64,000 nt of DNA. It comes from Siphonodentalium dalli. Taxonomy: Eukaryota; Mollusca; Scaphopoda; Gadilida; Siphonodentaliidae. Both the position numbers and the translations under genes were made by a program. Shown one piece after another: positions 11,259 through 25,400 of this stretch (the first letter of the stretch is position 1; the number at the start of each line of letters is the position of its first letter). The DNA is taken from the NCBI GenBank assembly GCA_032622095.1, contig CP136063.1, forward strand, positions 274,097,426-274,161,425, read 5' to 3'. The notes beneath the pieces are model-generated. The model was not told the DNA's origin. It did not search any database and saw nothing but the letters and a program-made list of their open reading frames with translations.

Positions 11259-14244
11259 CAATGAGTACGACTAACAATGAACGCTCTATATTTGTAACAT
11301 ACCAGGCATAAGACTAACAATGAACGATCTATATTTGTAACATACCAGGCATAAGACTAACAATGAACGATCTTTATTTGTAACATACCATGAATATATT
11401 AACAATGAACGCTTTTTATGTGTATCATACCAGGAATAAGACTAACAATGAACGCTCTTTATTTGTAACATACCATGAATAAGAATAACAATGGACGGTC
11501 TTTATTTGTAACATACCACGAATAGACTAACAATGAACGCTCTTTAATTGTAACATACCAGGAATAGACTAACAATGAACGCTCTTTATTTGTAACATAC
11601 CAGGAATAGACTAACAATGAACGCTCTTTATTTGTAACATACCAGGGATAGACTAACAATTTACGCTCTTTATTTGTAATATACCATGAATAGACTAACA
11701 ATGAACGTTCTTTATTTGTAACAAACCAGGAATAGACTAACTATGAGCGTTCTTTATTTGTAACATACCAGGAGTAAGACTAGCAATGAACACTCTTTAT
11801 TTGTAACATACCAGGAGTAAGACTAACAATGAGCGTTCTTTATATGTAACATACCAGTAATATACTATCGATCAACGATCTTTATATGTAACATACCAGG
11901 AGTAAGGCTAACAATGAGCGTTCTTTATTTTTAACATACCAGGAATAAGATTAACAATGAGCGATCTTTATTTGTAACATACCATGAATTTTCTAACAAG
12001 GAACGCTCTTTATTGGTAATATACAATGAGTAGAGTAATAATGAACGCTCTTTATGTGTAATAAACCAGGAATAAGACTAACAATGCACGATCATTATTT
12101 GTAACATACCATGAATATACTAACAATGAGCGTTCTTTATTGGTAACATACCAGGAGTAAGACTAACAATGGACGCTCTTTATTTAAAACATATCAGGAA
12201 TAGACTAACAATGAGCGTTCTTTATTTGTAACATACAAGGAGTAAGACTAACAATGAACGCTCTTTATTTGTAACAAACCAGGAATAGACTATATAACAA
12301 TGAGCGTTATTTATTTGTAGCATACCAGGAGTAAGACTAACAATGAACGCTCTTTATTGGTAACATACCAGGAGTAAGACTAACAATGGACGTTCTTTGT
12401 TGGTTACATACCAGGGATAAGACTAGCAATGAACGCTCTTTATTTGTAACATACCATGAATAAGACTAACAGTGGACGTTCTTTGTTGGTTACATTCCAG
12501 GAATAAGACTAGCAATGAACGCTCTTTATTTGTAACATATCAGGAGTAAGACTAACAATGAACGCTCTTTATTTGTAACTTACCAAGAGTAAGACTAACA
12601 ATGGACGTTATTTGTTGTTTACATACCAGGGATAAGACTAGCAATGAACGCTCTTTATTTGTAACATGCAATGAATAAGACTAACAATTGACGTTCTTTG
12701 TTGGTTACATACCAGAAATAAGACTAGCAATGAACGCTCTTTATTTTTAACATACCATGAATAAGACTAACAATGGACGTTCTTTGTTGGTTACATACCA
12801 GGATTAAGACTATCAATGAACGCTCTTTATTTGTAACATACAATGAGTAAGACTAACTATGAACGCGCTTTATTTGTAACATACCAGGAATAAACCAACA
12901 ATGGACGTTCTTTGTTGGTTACATACCAGGAATAGATTAACAGTGAACGCTCTTTATTTGTAACATACCATGAATAAGACTAACAATGGACGTTCTTTGT
13001 TGGTTACATACCAGGAGTAAGACTATCAATGAGCGTTCTTTATTTGTAACATACAAGGAATAGACTAACAATGAACGCTCTTTATTATTAACATACCAGG
13101 AATAAGACTAACAATGAGCGTTCGCTATTTGTAACATACCAGGAATAAGACTAACAATGAGCGTTCTTTATTTGTAACATACCATGACTAAGACTGACAA
13201 TGCACGGTATGTATTGTTAACATACAATGAGTAGACTTACAATGAACGCTCTTTATGTGTAACATACCAGGAATAAGACTAACAATGAACGATCTTTATT
13301 TGTAACATACCATGAATATACTAACAAGGAACGCTCTTTATTTCTAACATACCATGACTAATACTAACAATGAACGGTCTTATTTTTAACATACAATGAG
13401 TAAGACTAACATTGAACGCTCTGTATTTGTAACATACCAGGCATAAGACTAACAATGAACGATCTTTATTTGTAACATACCATGAATATACTAACAATGA
13501 ACGCTTTTTATGTGTATCATACCAGGAATAAGACTAACAATGAACGCTCTTTATTTGTAACATACCATGAACAAGAATAACAATGGACGGTCTTTATTTG
13601 TAACATACCACGAATAGACTAACAATGAACGCTCTTCAATTGTAACATACCAGGAATAGACTAACAATGAACGCTTTTTATTTGTTACATACAAGTAATA
13701 GACTAAAAATGAGCGTTCGTTATTTGTAACATACCATGAATAGACTAACAATGAGCGTTCTTTATTTCTAACATACCAGGAGTAAGACTAACAATGAACG
13801 CTCTTTATTTTTAACATACCAGGAATAGACTATATAGCAATGAGCGTTCTTTATTTGTAACATACTAGGAATAGACTAACAATGAACGCTCTTTATTTGT
13901 AACATACCAGGAATAGACTAACAATGAACGTTCTTTATTTGTAACATACCTGGAATAAGACTAACAATGGACGTTCTTTATTTGTAACATACCAGGAATA
14001 GACTAACAATGAGCGTTCTTTATTTGTAACATACCAGGAATAAGACTAGCAATGAACGTTCTGTATTTGTAACATACCAGGAATAGACTAGCAATGAACG
14101 CTCTTTATTTGTAACATACCAGGAATAGACTAACAATGGACGTTCTTTATTTGTAACATACCAGGAATAGACTAACAATGGACGTTCTTTATGTGTAACA
14201 TACCAGGAATAGACTAACAATGAACGTTCTTTATTTGTAACATA
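11259..14244 (+). repeat. P unit (2,986 bp), single copy
   Basis: This begins with CAATGAGTACGACTAAC and matches 34007-36992 at an offset of 22,748 bp. Internally it is composite. It starts with monomers of the type after JKL, contains TATCGATCAACG and GCGATC variants, and a GTTGGTTAC dimer cluster (12320-13016). Near 13370 it returns to Y-type monomers (CTAATACTAAC) and near 13670 jumps to the ACAAGTAATAGACTAAAAATG monomer. It runs without a phase break into the 8.7 kb unit that begins near 13738. Confidence 0.82.
12320..13016 (+). repeat. GTTGGTTAC-rich dimer cluster 2 (P-type)
   Basis: 43 bp monomers alternate between TTTATTTGTAAC and TTTGTTGGTTAC forms as in cluster 1. P-type markers are GTTATTTGTTGTTTAC, AACATGCAATGAATAAG and AACAGTGGACG. 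The same cluster recurs at 32080-32776, 35066-35760 and, cut by the window end, from about 63530. Confidence 0.85.
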
Positions 14245-16789
14245 CCAGGAATAAGACCAACAATGGACGTTCTTTATTTGTAACATATCAGGAATAGACT
14301 ATCAATGGACACTCTTTATTTGTAACGTACCAGGAATATACTAGCAATGAACGCTCTTTGTTTGTAACATACCATGAATAGACTAGCAATGAACGCGTTT
14401 TATTTGTTACATACAAGTAATAGACTAAAAATGAGCGTTCGTTATTTGTAACATACCATGAATAGACTAACAATGAACGCTCTTTATTTGTAACATACCA
14501 GGAATAGACTAGCAATGAACGCTCTTTATGTGTAACATACCAGGAATATACTAACAATGATCGTTCTTTATTTGTAACATACCATGAATATACTAGCAAT
14601 GAGCGTTCTTTATTTGTAACATACCAGGAATAGACTAACAATGAACGCTCTTTATTTGTAACATACCAGGAATAGACTAACAATGAGCGTTCTTTATTTG
14701 TTACATACCAGGAATAGACTAACAATGAACGATCTTTATTTGTAACATACCAGGAATAGACTAACAATGAGCATTCTGTGTTGGTTACATACCACGAATA
14801 AGACTAGCAATGAACGCACTTTATTTGTAACATACCAGGAATAGATTAGCAATTCACGCTCTTTATTTGTAACATACCAGGTATTGACTAACAATGAACG
14901 CTCTGTATTTGTAACATACCAGGAATAGATAAACAATGAACGATCTTTATTTGTAACATGCCATGAATATACTAACAAGGAACGCTCTTTATTTGTAACA
15001 TACAATGATCAAGACTAACAATGAACGGTCTTTATTGGTAACAAACAATACATAGACTAACAATGAACGCTCTTTATGTGTAACATACCAGGAATAAGAC
15101 TACCAATGGACGTTCTTTGTTGGTTACATACCAGGAATAGACTAACAATAAACGCTCTTTGTTTGTAACATACCAGGAATAGACTAACAATGAACGCTCT
15201 TTATTTGTAACATACCAGGAATAAGACTAACAATGAATGATCTTTATTGGTAACATACCAGGAATAGACTAACAATGATCGCTCATTATTGGTTATTTAC
15301 CATGAGGTGACTAACAGAGAACGCTCTTTATGTGTAACATACCATGAATAAGACTTACAATGGACGTTCTTTGTTGGTTACATACCAGGAATAGACTAAC
15401 AATGAACGCTCTTTATTTGTAACATACCAGGAATAAGACTAACAATGAGCGTTCTTTATTTGTAACATACCAGGAATAGACTAACAATGAACGCTCTTTA
15501 TTTGTAACATACCAGGAATAGACTAACAATGGGCATTCTATATTGGTAACATACCAGCAGTAAGACTAACAATGAACGCTCTTTATTTATAACATACCAG
15601 GAATAGACTAACAATGAGCGTTCTTCATTTGTAACATACCAGGAGTAAGACTAACAATGAACGCTCTTTATTTTTAACATACCAGGAATAGACTATATAG
15701 CAATGAGCGTTCTTTATTTGTAACATACTAGGAATAGACTAACAATGAACGCTCTTTATTTGTAACATACCAGGAATAGACTAACAATGAACGTTCTTTA
15801 TTTGTAACATACCTGGAATAAGACTAACAATGGACGTTCTTTATTTGTAACATACCAGGAATAGACTAACAATGAGCGTTCTTTATTTGTAACATACCAG
15901 GAATAAGACTAGCAATGAACGTTCTGTATTTGTAACATACCAGGAATAGACTAGCAATGAATGCTCTTTATTTGTAACATACCAGGAATAGACTAACAAT
16001 GGACGTTCTTTATTTGTAACATACCAGGAATAGACTAACAATGGACGTTCTTTATGTGTAACATACCAGGAATAAGACCAACAATGGACGTTCTTTATTT
16101 GTAACATATCAGGAATAGACTATCAATGGACACTCTTTATTTGTAACGTACCAGGAATATACTAGCAATGAACGCTCTTTGTTTGTAACATACCATGAAT
16201 AGACTAGCAATGAACGCTTTTTATTTGTTACATACAAGTAATAGACTAAAAATGAGCGTTCGTTATTTGTAACATACCATGAATAGACTAACAATGAACG
16301 CTCTTTATTTGTAACATACCAGGAATAGACTAGCAATGAACGCTCTTTATGTGTAACATACAAGGAATATACTAACAATGATCGTTCTTTATTTGTAACA
16401 TACCATGAATATACTAGCAATGAGCGTTCTTTATTTGTAACATACCAGGAATAGACTAACAATGAACGCTCTTTATTTGTAACATACCAGGAATAGACTA
16501 ACAATGAGCGTTCTTTATTTGTAACATACCAGGAATAGACTAACAATGAGCAGTCTGTGTTGGTTACATACCACGAATAAGACTAGCAATGAACGCACTT
16601 TATTTGTAACATACCAGGAATAGATTAGCAATGAACGCTCTTTATTTGTAACATACCAGGTATTGACTAACAATGAACGCTCTGTATTTGTAACATACCA
16701 GGAATAGATAAACAATTAACGCTCTTTATTTGTAACATACCAGGAATAAGACTAACAATGAACGCTCATTATTGGTATGTGAATTATCT

Positions 16790-17580
16790 TTATTTGTAAC
16801 ATACCATGAATAAGACTAACAATGGACGTACTTTGTTGGTTACATACCAGGAATAAGACAGGCAATGAACGCTCTTTATTTGTAACATACCATGAATAAG
16901 ACTAGCAATGGACGTTCTTTGTTGGTTACATACCAGGAATAAGACTAACAATGAACGCTCTTTATTTGTAACATACCAGGAGTAAGACTAACAATGAACG
17001 CTCTTTATTGGTAACATACCAGGAGTAAGACTAACAATGGACGTTCTTTGTTGGTTACATACCAGGGATAAGACTAGCAATGAACGCTCTTTATTTGTAA
17101 CATACCATGAATAAGACTAACAATGGACGTTCTTTGTTGGTTACATACCAGGAATAAGACTAGCAATAAACGCTCTTTATTTGTAACATATCAGAAGTAA
17201 GACTAACAATGAACGCTCTTTATTTGTAACTTACCAAGAGTAAGACTAACAATGGACGTTATTTGTTGGTTACATACCAGGGATAAGACTAGCAATGAAC
17301 GCTCTTTATTTGTAACATACAATGAATAAGACTAACAATTGACGTTCTTTGTTGGTTACATACCAGAAATAAGACTAGCAATGAAAGCTCTTTATTTTTA
17401 ACATACCATGAATAAGACTAACAATGGACGTTCTTTGTTGGTTACATACCAGGATTAAGTCTAGCAATGAACGCTCTTTATTTGTAACATACCATGAGTA
17501 AGACTAGCAATGAACGCTCTTTATTTGTAACATACCATGAATAAGACTAACAATGGACGTTCTTTGTTGGTTACATACCA
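16790..17580 (+). repeat. GTTGGTTAC-rich dimer cluster 3
   Basis: Alternating 43 bp monomers as in cluster 1, directly after the truncated GGTATGTGAAT monomer at 16774. Near its end it has the X-type arrangement AGACTAGCAATGAACGCTC rather than the Y-type AACTATGAACGCGC. Confidence 0.85.
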
Positions 17581-20500
17581 GGAATAGACTAACAATGAGC
17601 GTTCTTTATTTCTAACATACCATGACTAATACTAACAATGAACGGTCTTATTTTTAACATACAATGAGTAAGACTAACATTGAACGCTCTGTATTTGTAA
17701 CATACCAGGCATAAGACTAACAATGAACGATCTTTATTTGTAACATACCATGAATATACTAACAATGAACGCTTTTTATGTGTATCATACCAGGAATAAG
17801 ACTAACAATGAACGCTCTTTATTTGTAACATACCATGAACAAGAATAACAATGGACGGTCTTTATTTGTAACATACCACGAATAGACTAACAATGAACGC
17901 TCTTCAATTGTAACATACCAGGAATAGACTAACAATGAACGCTCTTTATTTGTAACATACCAGGAATAGACTAACAATGAACGCTCTTTATTTGTAACAT
18001 ACCAGGGATAGACCAACAATTAACGCTCTTTATTTGTAATATACCATGAATAGACTAACAATGAACGTTCTTTATTTGTAACATACCATGAATAAACTAA
18101 CAATGAACGTTCTTTATTTGTAACATACCAGGAATAAGACAAACAATGAACGCTCTTTATTTGTAACATACCATGAATAGTCTTACAATGAACGCTCTTT
18201 ATTTGTAACATAACATGAATAGACTAGCAATGAACGCTCTTTATTAGTAACATACCAGGAATATAATAACAATGAATGCTCTTTATTTGTAACATACCAG
18301 GAATAGACTAACAATGAACGCTCTTTATTTGGAACATACCATGAATAGACTAAAAATGAACGTTCTTTATTTGTAACATACCAGGAATAGAGTAACAATG
18401 AACGCTCTTTATTTGTAACATACCAGGAATAGACTAACAATGAACGCTCTTTATTTGTAACTTACCAGGAATAGACTAACAATGAACGTTCTTTATTTGT
18501 AACATTCCAGGAATATACTAACAATGAGCGTTCTTTATTTGTAGCATATTAGGAGTAAGACTAACAATGAAAGTTCTTTATTTTTAACATACAATGAGTA
18601 AGACTAACAATGAACGCTCTATATTTGTAACATACCAGGCATAAGACTAACAATGAACGATCTTTATTTGTAACATACCATGAATATATTAACAATGAAC
18701 GCTTTTTATGTGTATCATATCAGGAATAAGACTAACAATGAACGCTCTTTATTTGTAACATACCATGAATAAGAATAACAATGGACGGTCTTTATTTGTA
18801 ACATACCACGAATAGACTAACAATGAACGCTCTTTAATTGTAACATACCAGGAATAGACTAACAATGAACGCTCTTTATTTGTAACATACCAGGAATAGA
18901 CTAACAATGAACGCTCTTTATTTGTAACATACCAGGGATAGACTAACAATTTACGCTCTTTATTTGTAATATACCATGAATAGACTAACAATGAACGTTT
19001 TTTATTTGTAACAAACCAGGAATAGACTAACTATGAGCGTTCTTTATTTGTAACATACCAGGAGTAAGACTAGCAATGAACACTCTTTATTTGTAACATA
19101 CCAGGAGTAAGACTAACAATGAGCGTTCTTTATATGTAACATACCAGTAATATACTATCTATCAACGCTCTTTATATGTAACATACCAGGAGTAAGGCTA
19201 ACAATGAGCGTTCTTTATTTTTAACATACCAGGAATAAGATTAACAAGGAACGCTCTTTATTGGTAATATACAATGAGTAGAGTAACAATGAACGCTCTT
19301 TATGTGTAATAAACCAGGAATAAGACTAACAATGCACGATCATTATTTGTAACATACCATGAATATACTAACAAGGAACGCTCTTTATTTGTAACATACC
19401 AGGAATAGACTAACAATGAGCGTTCTTTATTGGTAACATACCAGGAGTAAGACTAACAATGAACGCTCTTTATTTAAAACATATCAGGAATAGACTAACA
19501 ATGAGCGTTCTTTATTTGTAACATACAAGGAGTAAGACTAACAATGAACGCTCTTTATTTGTAACAGACCAGGAATAGACTATATAACAATGAGCGTTAT
19601 TTATTTGTAACAAACCAGGAATAGACTAACAATGAACGCTCTTTATTTTTAACATACAATGTGTAAGGCTAACAATGAACGCTCTTTATTTGTAACATAC
19701 CAGGAATAAGACTAACAATGAACGATCTTTATTTGTAACATGCCATGAATATACTAACAAGGAACGCTCTTTATTTGTAACATACAAGACTAACAATGAA
19801 CGGTCTTTATTGGTAACAAACAATACATAGACTAACAATGAACGCTCTTTATGTGTAACATACCAGGAATAAGACTACCAATGGACGTGCTTTGTTGGTT
19901 ACATACCAGGAATAGACTAACAATAAACGCTCTTTGTTTGTAACATACCAGGAATAGACTAACAATGAACGCTCTTTATTTGTAACATACCAGGAATAAG
20001 ACTAACAATGAATGATCTGTATTGGTAACATACCAGGAATAGACTAACAATGAACGCTCATTATTGGTTATTTACCATGGGGTGACTAACAGAGAACGCT
20101 CTTTATTTGTAACATACCACGAATAAGACTAACAATGGACGTTCTTTGTTGGTTACATACCAGGAATAGACTAACAATGAACGCTCTTTATTTGTAACAT
20201 ACCAGGAATAAGACTAACAATGAGCGTTCTTTATTTGTAACATACCAGGAATAGACTAACAATGAACGCTCTTTATTTGTAACATACCAGGAATAGACTA
20301 ACAATGGGCATTCTATATTGGTAACATACCAGGAGTAAGACTAACAATGAACGCTCTTTATTTATAACATACCAGGAATAGACTAACAATGAGCTTTCTT
20401 CATTTGTAACATACCAGGAATAAGACTAACAATGAACGCTCTTTATTTTTAACATACCAGGAATAGACTATATAGCAATGAGCGTTCTTTATTTGTAACA

Positions 20501-20925
20501 TACTAGGAATAGACTAACAATGAACGCTCTTTATTTGTAACATACCAGGAATAGACTAACAATGAACGTTCTTTATTTGTAACATACATGGAATAAGACT
20601 AACAATGGACGTTCTTTATTTGTAACATACCAGGAATAGACTAACAATGAGCGTTCTTTATTTGTAACATACCAGGAATAAGACTAGCAATGAACGTTCT
20701 GTATTTGTAACATACCAGGAATAGACTAGCAATGAACGCTCTTTATTTGTAACATACCAGGAATAGACTAACAATGGACGTTCTTTATTTGTAACATACC
20801 AGGAATAGACTAACAATGGACGTTCTTTATGTGTAACATACCAGGAATAGACTAACAATGAGCGTTCTTTATTTGTAACATACCAGGAATAAGACCAACA
20901 ATGGACGTTCTTTATTTGTAACATA

Positions 20926-21471
20926 TCAGGAATAGACTATCAATGGACACTCTTTATTTGTAACGTACCAGGAATATACTAGCAATGAACGCTCTTTGTT
21001 TGTAACATACCATGAATAGACTAGCAATGAACGCTTTTTATTTGTTACATACAAGTAATAGACTAAAAATGAGCGTTCGTTATTTGTAACATACCATGAA
21101 TAGACTAACAATGAACGCTCTTTATTTGTAACATACCAGGAATAGACTAGCAATGAACGCTCTTTATGTGTAACATACCAGGAATATACTAACAATGATC
21201 GTTCTTTATTTGTAACATACCATGAATATACTAGCAATGAGCGTTCTTTATTTGTAACATACCAGGAATAGACTAACAATGAACGCTCTTTATTTGTAAC
21301 ATACCAGGAATAGACTAACAATGAGCGTTCTTTATTTGTAACATACCAGGAATAGACTAACAATGAACGCTCTTTATTTGTAACATACCAGGAATAGACT
21401 AACAATGAGCATTCTGTGTTGGTTACATACCACGAATAAGACGAGCAATGAGCGCACTTTATTTGTAACAT
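20926..21471 (+). repeat. Longest run of in-phase 42 bp monomers
   Basis: Thirteen successive 42 bp monomers without a 43 bp member give the longest stop-free minus-strand frame in the window (181 codons). It repeats the 14-residue pattern LLVYSWYVTNKERS. The same run occurs at 43674-44219 and 52376-52921. In Y-type units the corresponding frame is shorter (for example 29627-30106), because a variant at the right-hand end of the block changes where the frame starts or stops. I treat it as satellite and not as a gene. There is no unique sequence, recognisable start context or separate gene boundary. Confidence 0.75.
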
Positions 21472-21649
21472 ACCAGGAATAGATTAGCAATGCACGCTCT
21501 TTATTTGTAACATACCAGGAATAGACTAACAATGAACGCTCTGTATTTGTAACATACCAGTAATAGATAAACAATTAACGCTCTTTATTTGTAACATACC
21601 AGGAATAAGACTAACAATGAACGCTCATTATTGGTATGTGAATGATCTT

Positions 21650-22439
21650 TATTTGTAACATACCATGAATAAGACTAACAATGGACGTACTTTGTTGGTT
21701 AGATACCAGGAATAAGACAGGCAATGAACGCTCTTTATTTGTAACATACCATGAATAAGACTAGCAATGGACGTTCTTTGTTGGTTAAATACCAGGAATA
21801 AGACTAGCAATGCACGCTCTTTATTTGTAACATACCAGGAGTAAGACTAACAATGAACGCTCTTTATTGGTAACATACCAGGAGTAAGACTAACAATGGA
21901 CGTTCTTTGTTGGTTACATACCAGGGATAAGACTAGCAATGAACGCTCTTTATTTGTAACATACCATGAATAAGACTAACAATGGACGTTCTTTGTTGGT
22001 TACATACCAGGAATAAGACTAGCAATAAACGCTCTTTATTTGTAACATATCAGGAGTAAGACTAACAATGAACGCTCTTTATTTGTAACTTACCAAGAGT
22101 AAGACTAACAATGGACGTTATTTGTTGGTTACATACCAGGGATAAGACTAGCAATGAACGCTCTTTATTTGTAACATACAATGAATAAGACTAACAATTG
22201 ACGTTCTTTGTTGGTTACATACCAGAAATAAGACTAGCAATGAAAGCTCTTTATTTTTAACATACCATGAATAAGACTAACAATGGACGTTCTTTGTTGG
22301 TTACATACCAGGATTAAGTCTAGCAATGAACGCTCTTTATTTGTAACATACCATGAGTAAGACTAACTATGAACGCGCTTTATTTGTAACATACCAGGAA
22401 TATACCAACAATGGACGTTCTTTGTTGGTTACATACCAG
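21650..22439 (+). repeat. GTTGGTTAC-rich dimer cluster 4
   Basis: Alternating 43 bp monomers following the truncated monomer at 21633, here with GTGAATGATC. Private markers shared with the X copies at 44390 and 53090 are GTTAGATACCAGG and GTTAAATACCAGG. Confidence 0.85.
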
Positions 22440-25400
22440 GAATAGACTAACAATGAGCGTTCTTTATTTCTAACATACCAGGAGTAAGACTAACAATGAA
22501 CGCTCTTTATTTTTAACATACCAGGAATAGACTATATAGCAATGAGCGTTCTTTATTTGTAACATACTAGGAATAGACTAACAATGAACGCTCTTTATTT
22601 GTAACATACCAGGAATAGACTAACAATGAACGTTCTTTATTTGTAACATACCTGGAATAAGACTAACAATGGACGTTCTTTATTTGTAACATACCAGGAA
22701 TAGACTAACAATGAGCGTTCTTTATTTGTAACATACCAGGAATAAGACTAGCAATGAACGTTCTGTATTTGTAACATACCAGGAATAGACTAGCAATGAA
22801 CGCTCTTTATTTGTAACATACCAGGAATAGACTAACAATGGACGTTCTTTATTTGTAACATACCAGGAATAGACTAACAATGGACGTTCTTTATGTGTAA
22901 CATACCAGGAATAGACTAACAATGAACGTTCTTTATTTGTAACATACCAGGAATAAGACCAACAATGGACGTTCTTTATTTGTAACATATCAGGAATAGA
23001 CTATCAATGGACACTCTTTATTTGTAACGTACCAGGAATATACTAGCAATGAACGCTCTTTGTTTGTAACATACCATGAATAGACTAGCAATGAACGCGT
23101 TTTATTTGTTACATACAAGAAATAGACTAAAAATGAGCGTTCGTTATTTGTAACATACCATGAATAGACTAACAATGAACGCTCTTTATTTGTAACATAC
23201 CAGGAATAGACTAGCAATGAACGCTCTTTATGTGTAACATACCAGGAATATACTAACAATGTTCGTTCTTTATTTGTAACATACCATGAATATACTAGCA
23301 ATGAGCGTTCTTTATTTGTAACATACCAGGAATAGACTAACAATGAACGCTCTTTATTTGTAACATACCAGGAATAGACTAACAATGAGCGTTCTTTATT
23401 TGTAACATACCAGGAATAGACTAACAATGAACGATCTTTATTTGTAACATACCAGGAATAGACTAACAATGAGCATTCTGTGTTGGTTACATACCACGAA
23501 TAAGACTAGCAATGAACGCACTTTATTTGTAACATACCAGGAATAGATTAGCAATTCACGCTCTTTATTTGTAACATACCAGGTATTGACTAACAATGAA
23601 CGCTCTGTATTTGTAACATACCAGGAATAGATAAACAATGAACGATCTTTATTTGTAACATGCCATGAATATACTAACAAGGAACGCTCTTTATTTGTAA
23701 CATACAATGATCAAGACTAACAATGAACGGTCTTTATTGGTAACAAACAATACATAGACTAACAATGAACGCTCTTTATGTGTAACATACCAGGAATAAG
23801 ACTACCAATGGACGTTCTTTGTTGGTTACATACCAGGAATAGACTAACAATAAACGCTCTTTGTTTGTAACATACCAGGAATAGACTAACAATGAACGCT
23901 CTTTATTTGTAACATACCAGGAATAAGACTAACAATGAATGATCTTTATTGGTAACATACCAGGAATAGACTAACAATGATCGCTCATTATTGGTTATTT
24001 ACCATGAGGTGACTAACAGAGAACGCTCTTTATTTGTAACATACCATGAATAAGACTTACAATGGACGTTCTTTGTTGGTTACATACCAGGAATAGACTA
24101 ACAATGAACGCTCTTTATTTGTAACATACCAGGAATAAGACTAACAATGAGCGTTCTTTATTTGTAACATACCAGGAATAGACTAACAATGAACGCTCTT
24201 TATTTGTAACATACCAGGAATAGACTAACAATGGGCATTCTATATTGGTAACATACCAGCAGTAAGACTAACAATGAACGCTCTTTATTTATAACATACC
24301 AGGAATAGACTAACAATGAGCGTTCTTCATTTGTAACATACCAGGAGTAAGACTAACAATGAACGCTCTTTATTTTTAACATACCAGGAATAGACTATAT
24401 AGCAATGAGCGTTCTTTATTTGTAACATACTAGGAATAGACTAACAATGAACGCTCTTTATTTGTAACATACCAGGAATAGACTAACAATGAACGTTCTT
24501 TATTTGTAACATACCTGGAATAAGACTAACAATGGACGTTCTTTATTTGTAACATACCAGGAATAGACTAACAATGAGCGTTCTTTATTTGTAACATACC
24601 AGGAATAAGACTAGCAATGAACGTTCTGTATTTGTAACATACCAGGAATAGACTAGCAATGAATGCTCTTTATTTGTAACATACCAGGAATAGACTAACA
24701 ATGGACGTTCTTTATTTGTAACATACCAGGAATAGACTAACAATGGACGTTCTTTATGTGTAACATACCAGGAATAAGACCAACAATGGACGTTCTTTAT
24801 TTGTAACATATCAGGAATAGACTATCAATGGACACTCTTTATTTGTAACGTACCAGGAATATACTAGCAATGAACGCTCTTTGTTTGTAACATACCATGA
24901 ATAGACTAGCAATGAACGCTTTTTATTTGTTACATACAAGTAATAGACTAAAAATGAGCGTTCGTTATTTGTAACATACCATGAATAGACTAACAATGAA
25001 CGCTCTTTATTTGTAACATACCAGGAATAGACTAGCAATGAACGCTCTTTATGTGTAACATACCAGGAATATACTAACAATGATCGTTCTTTATTTGTAA
25101 CATACCATGAATATACTAGCAATGAGCGTTCTTTATTTGTAACATACCAGGAATAGACTAACAATGAACGCTCTTTATTTGTAACATACCAGGAATAGAC
25201 TAACAATGAGCGTTCTTTATTTGTAACATACCAGGAATAGACTAACAATGAGCAGTCTGTGTTGGTTACATACCACGAATAAGACTAGCAATGAACGCAC
25301 TTTATTTGTAACATACCAGGAATAGATTAGCAATGAACGCTCTTTATTTGTAACATACCAGGTATTGACTAACAATGAACGCTCTGTATTTGTAACATAC

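Larger units (their letters stand above)
13738..22439 (+). repeat. 8.7 kb higher-order unit X, copy 1
   Basis: This 8,702 bp unit is defined by the recurrence of long ordered sets of variant monomers at 22440, 36486, 45188 and 53890. Paired landmarks are 14020 to 22722, 15883 to 24585 and 16515 to 25217, all 8,702 bp apart. It holds roughly 205 monomers. Within it the order is a 42 bp-rich block (14020-14767), a divergent stretch with TTTACCATGAGGTGACTAAC near 15300, a second related block (15883-16715), a dimer cluster, a Y-like block (17819-18991), a divergent stretch with TTTACCATGGGGTGACTAAC near 20070, a third related block (20658-21574) and a dimer cluster. The X subtype is marked by AACATTCCAGG near 18505 and AGACTAGCAATGAACGCTC near 17503. 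Confidence 0.88.

Noticed and set aside
20926-21471. Minus-strand open frames up to 181 codons, repeating LLVYSWYVTNKERS
   Set aside because: They arise wherever 42 bp monomers run without a 43 bp member, and end in a stop as soon as one appears. The same frames recur all over the array with no unique ends, signal or domain. They are not annotated as genes, though the codon-position pattern is kept as a finding.
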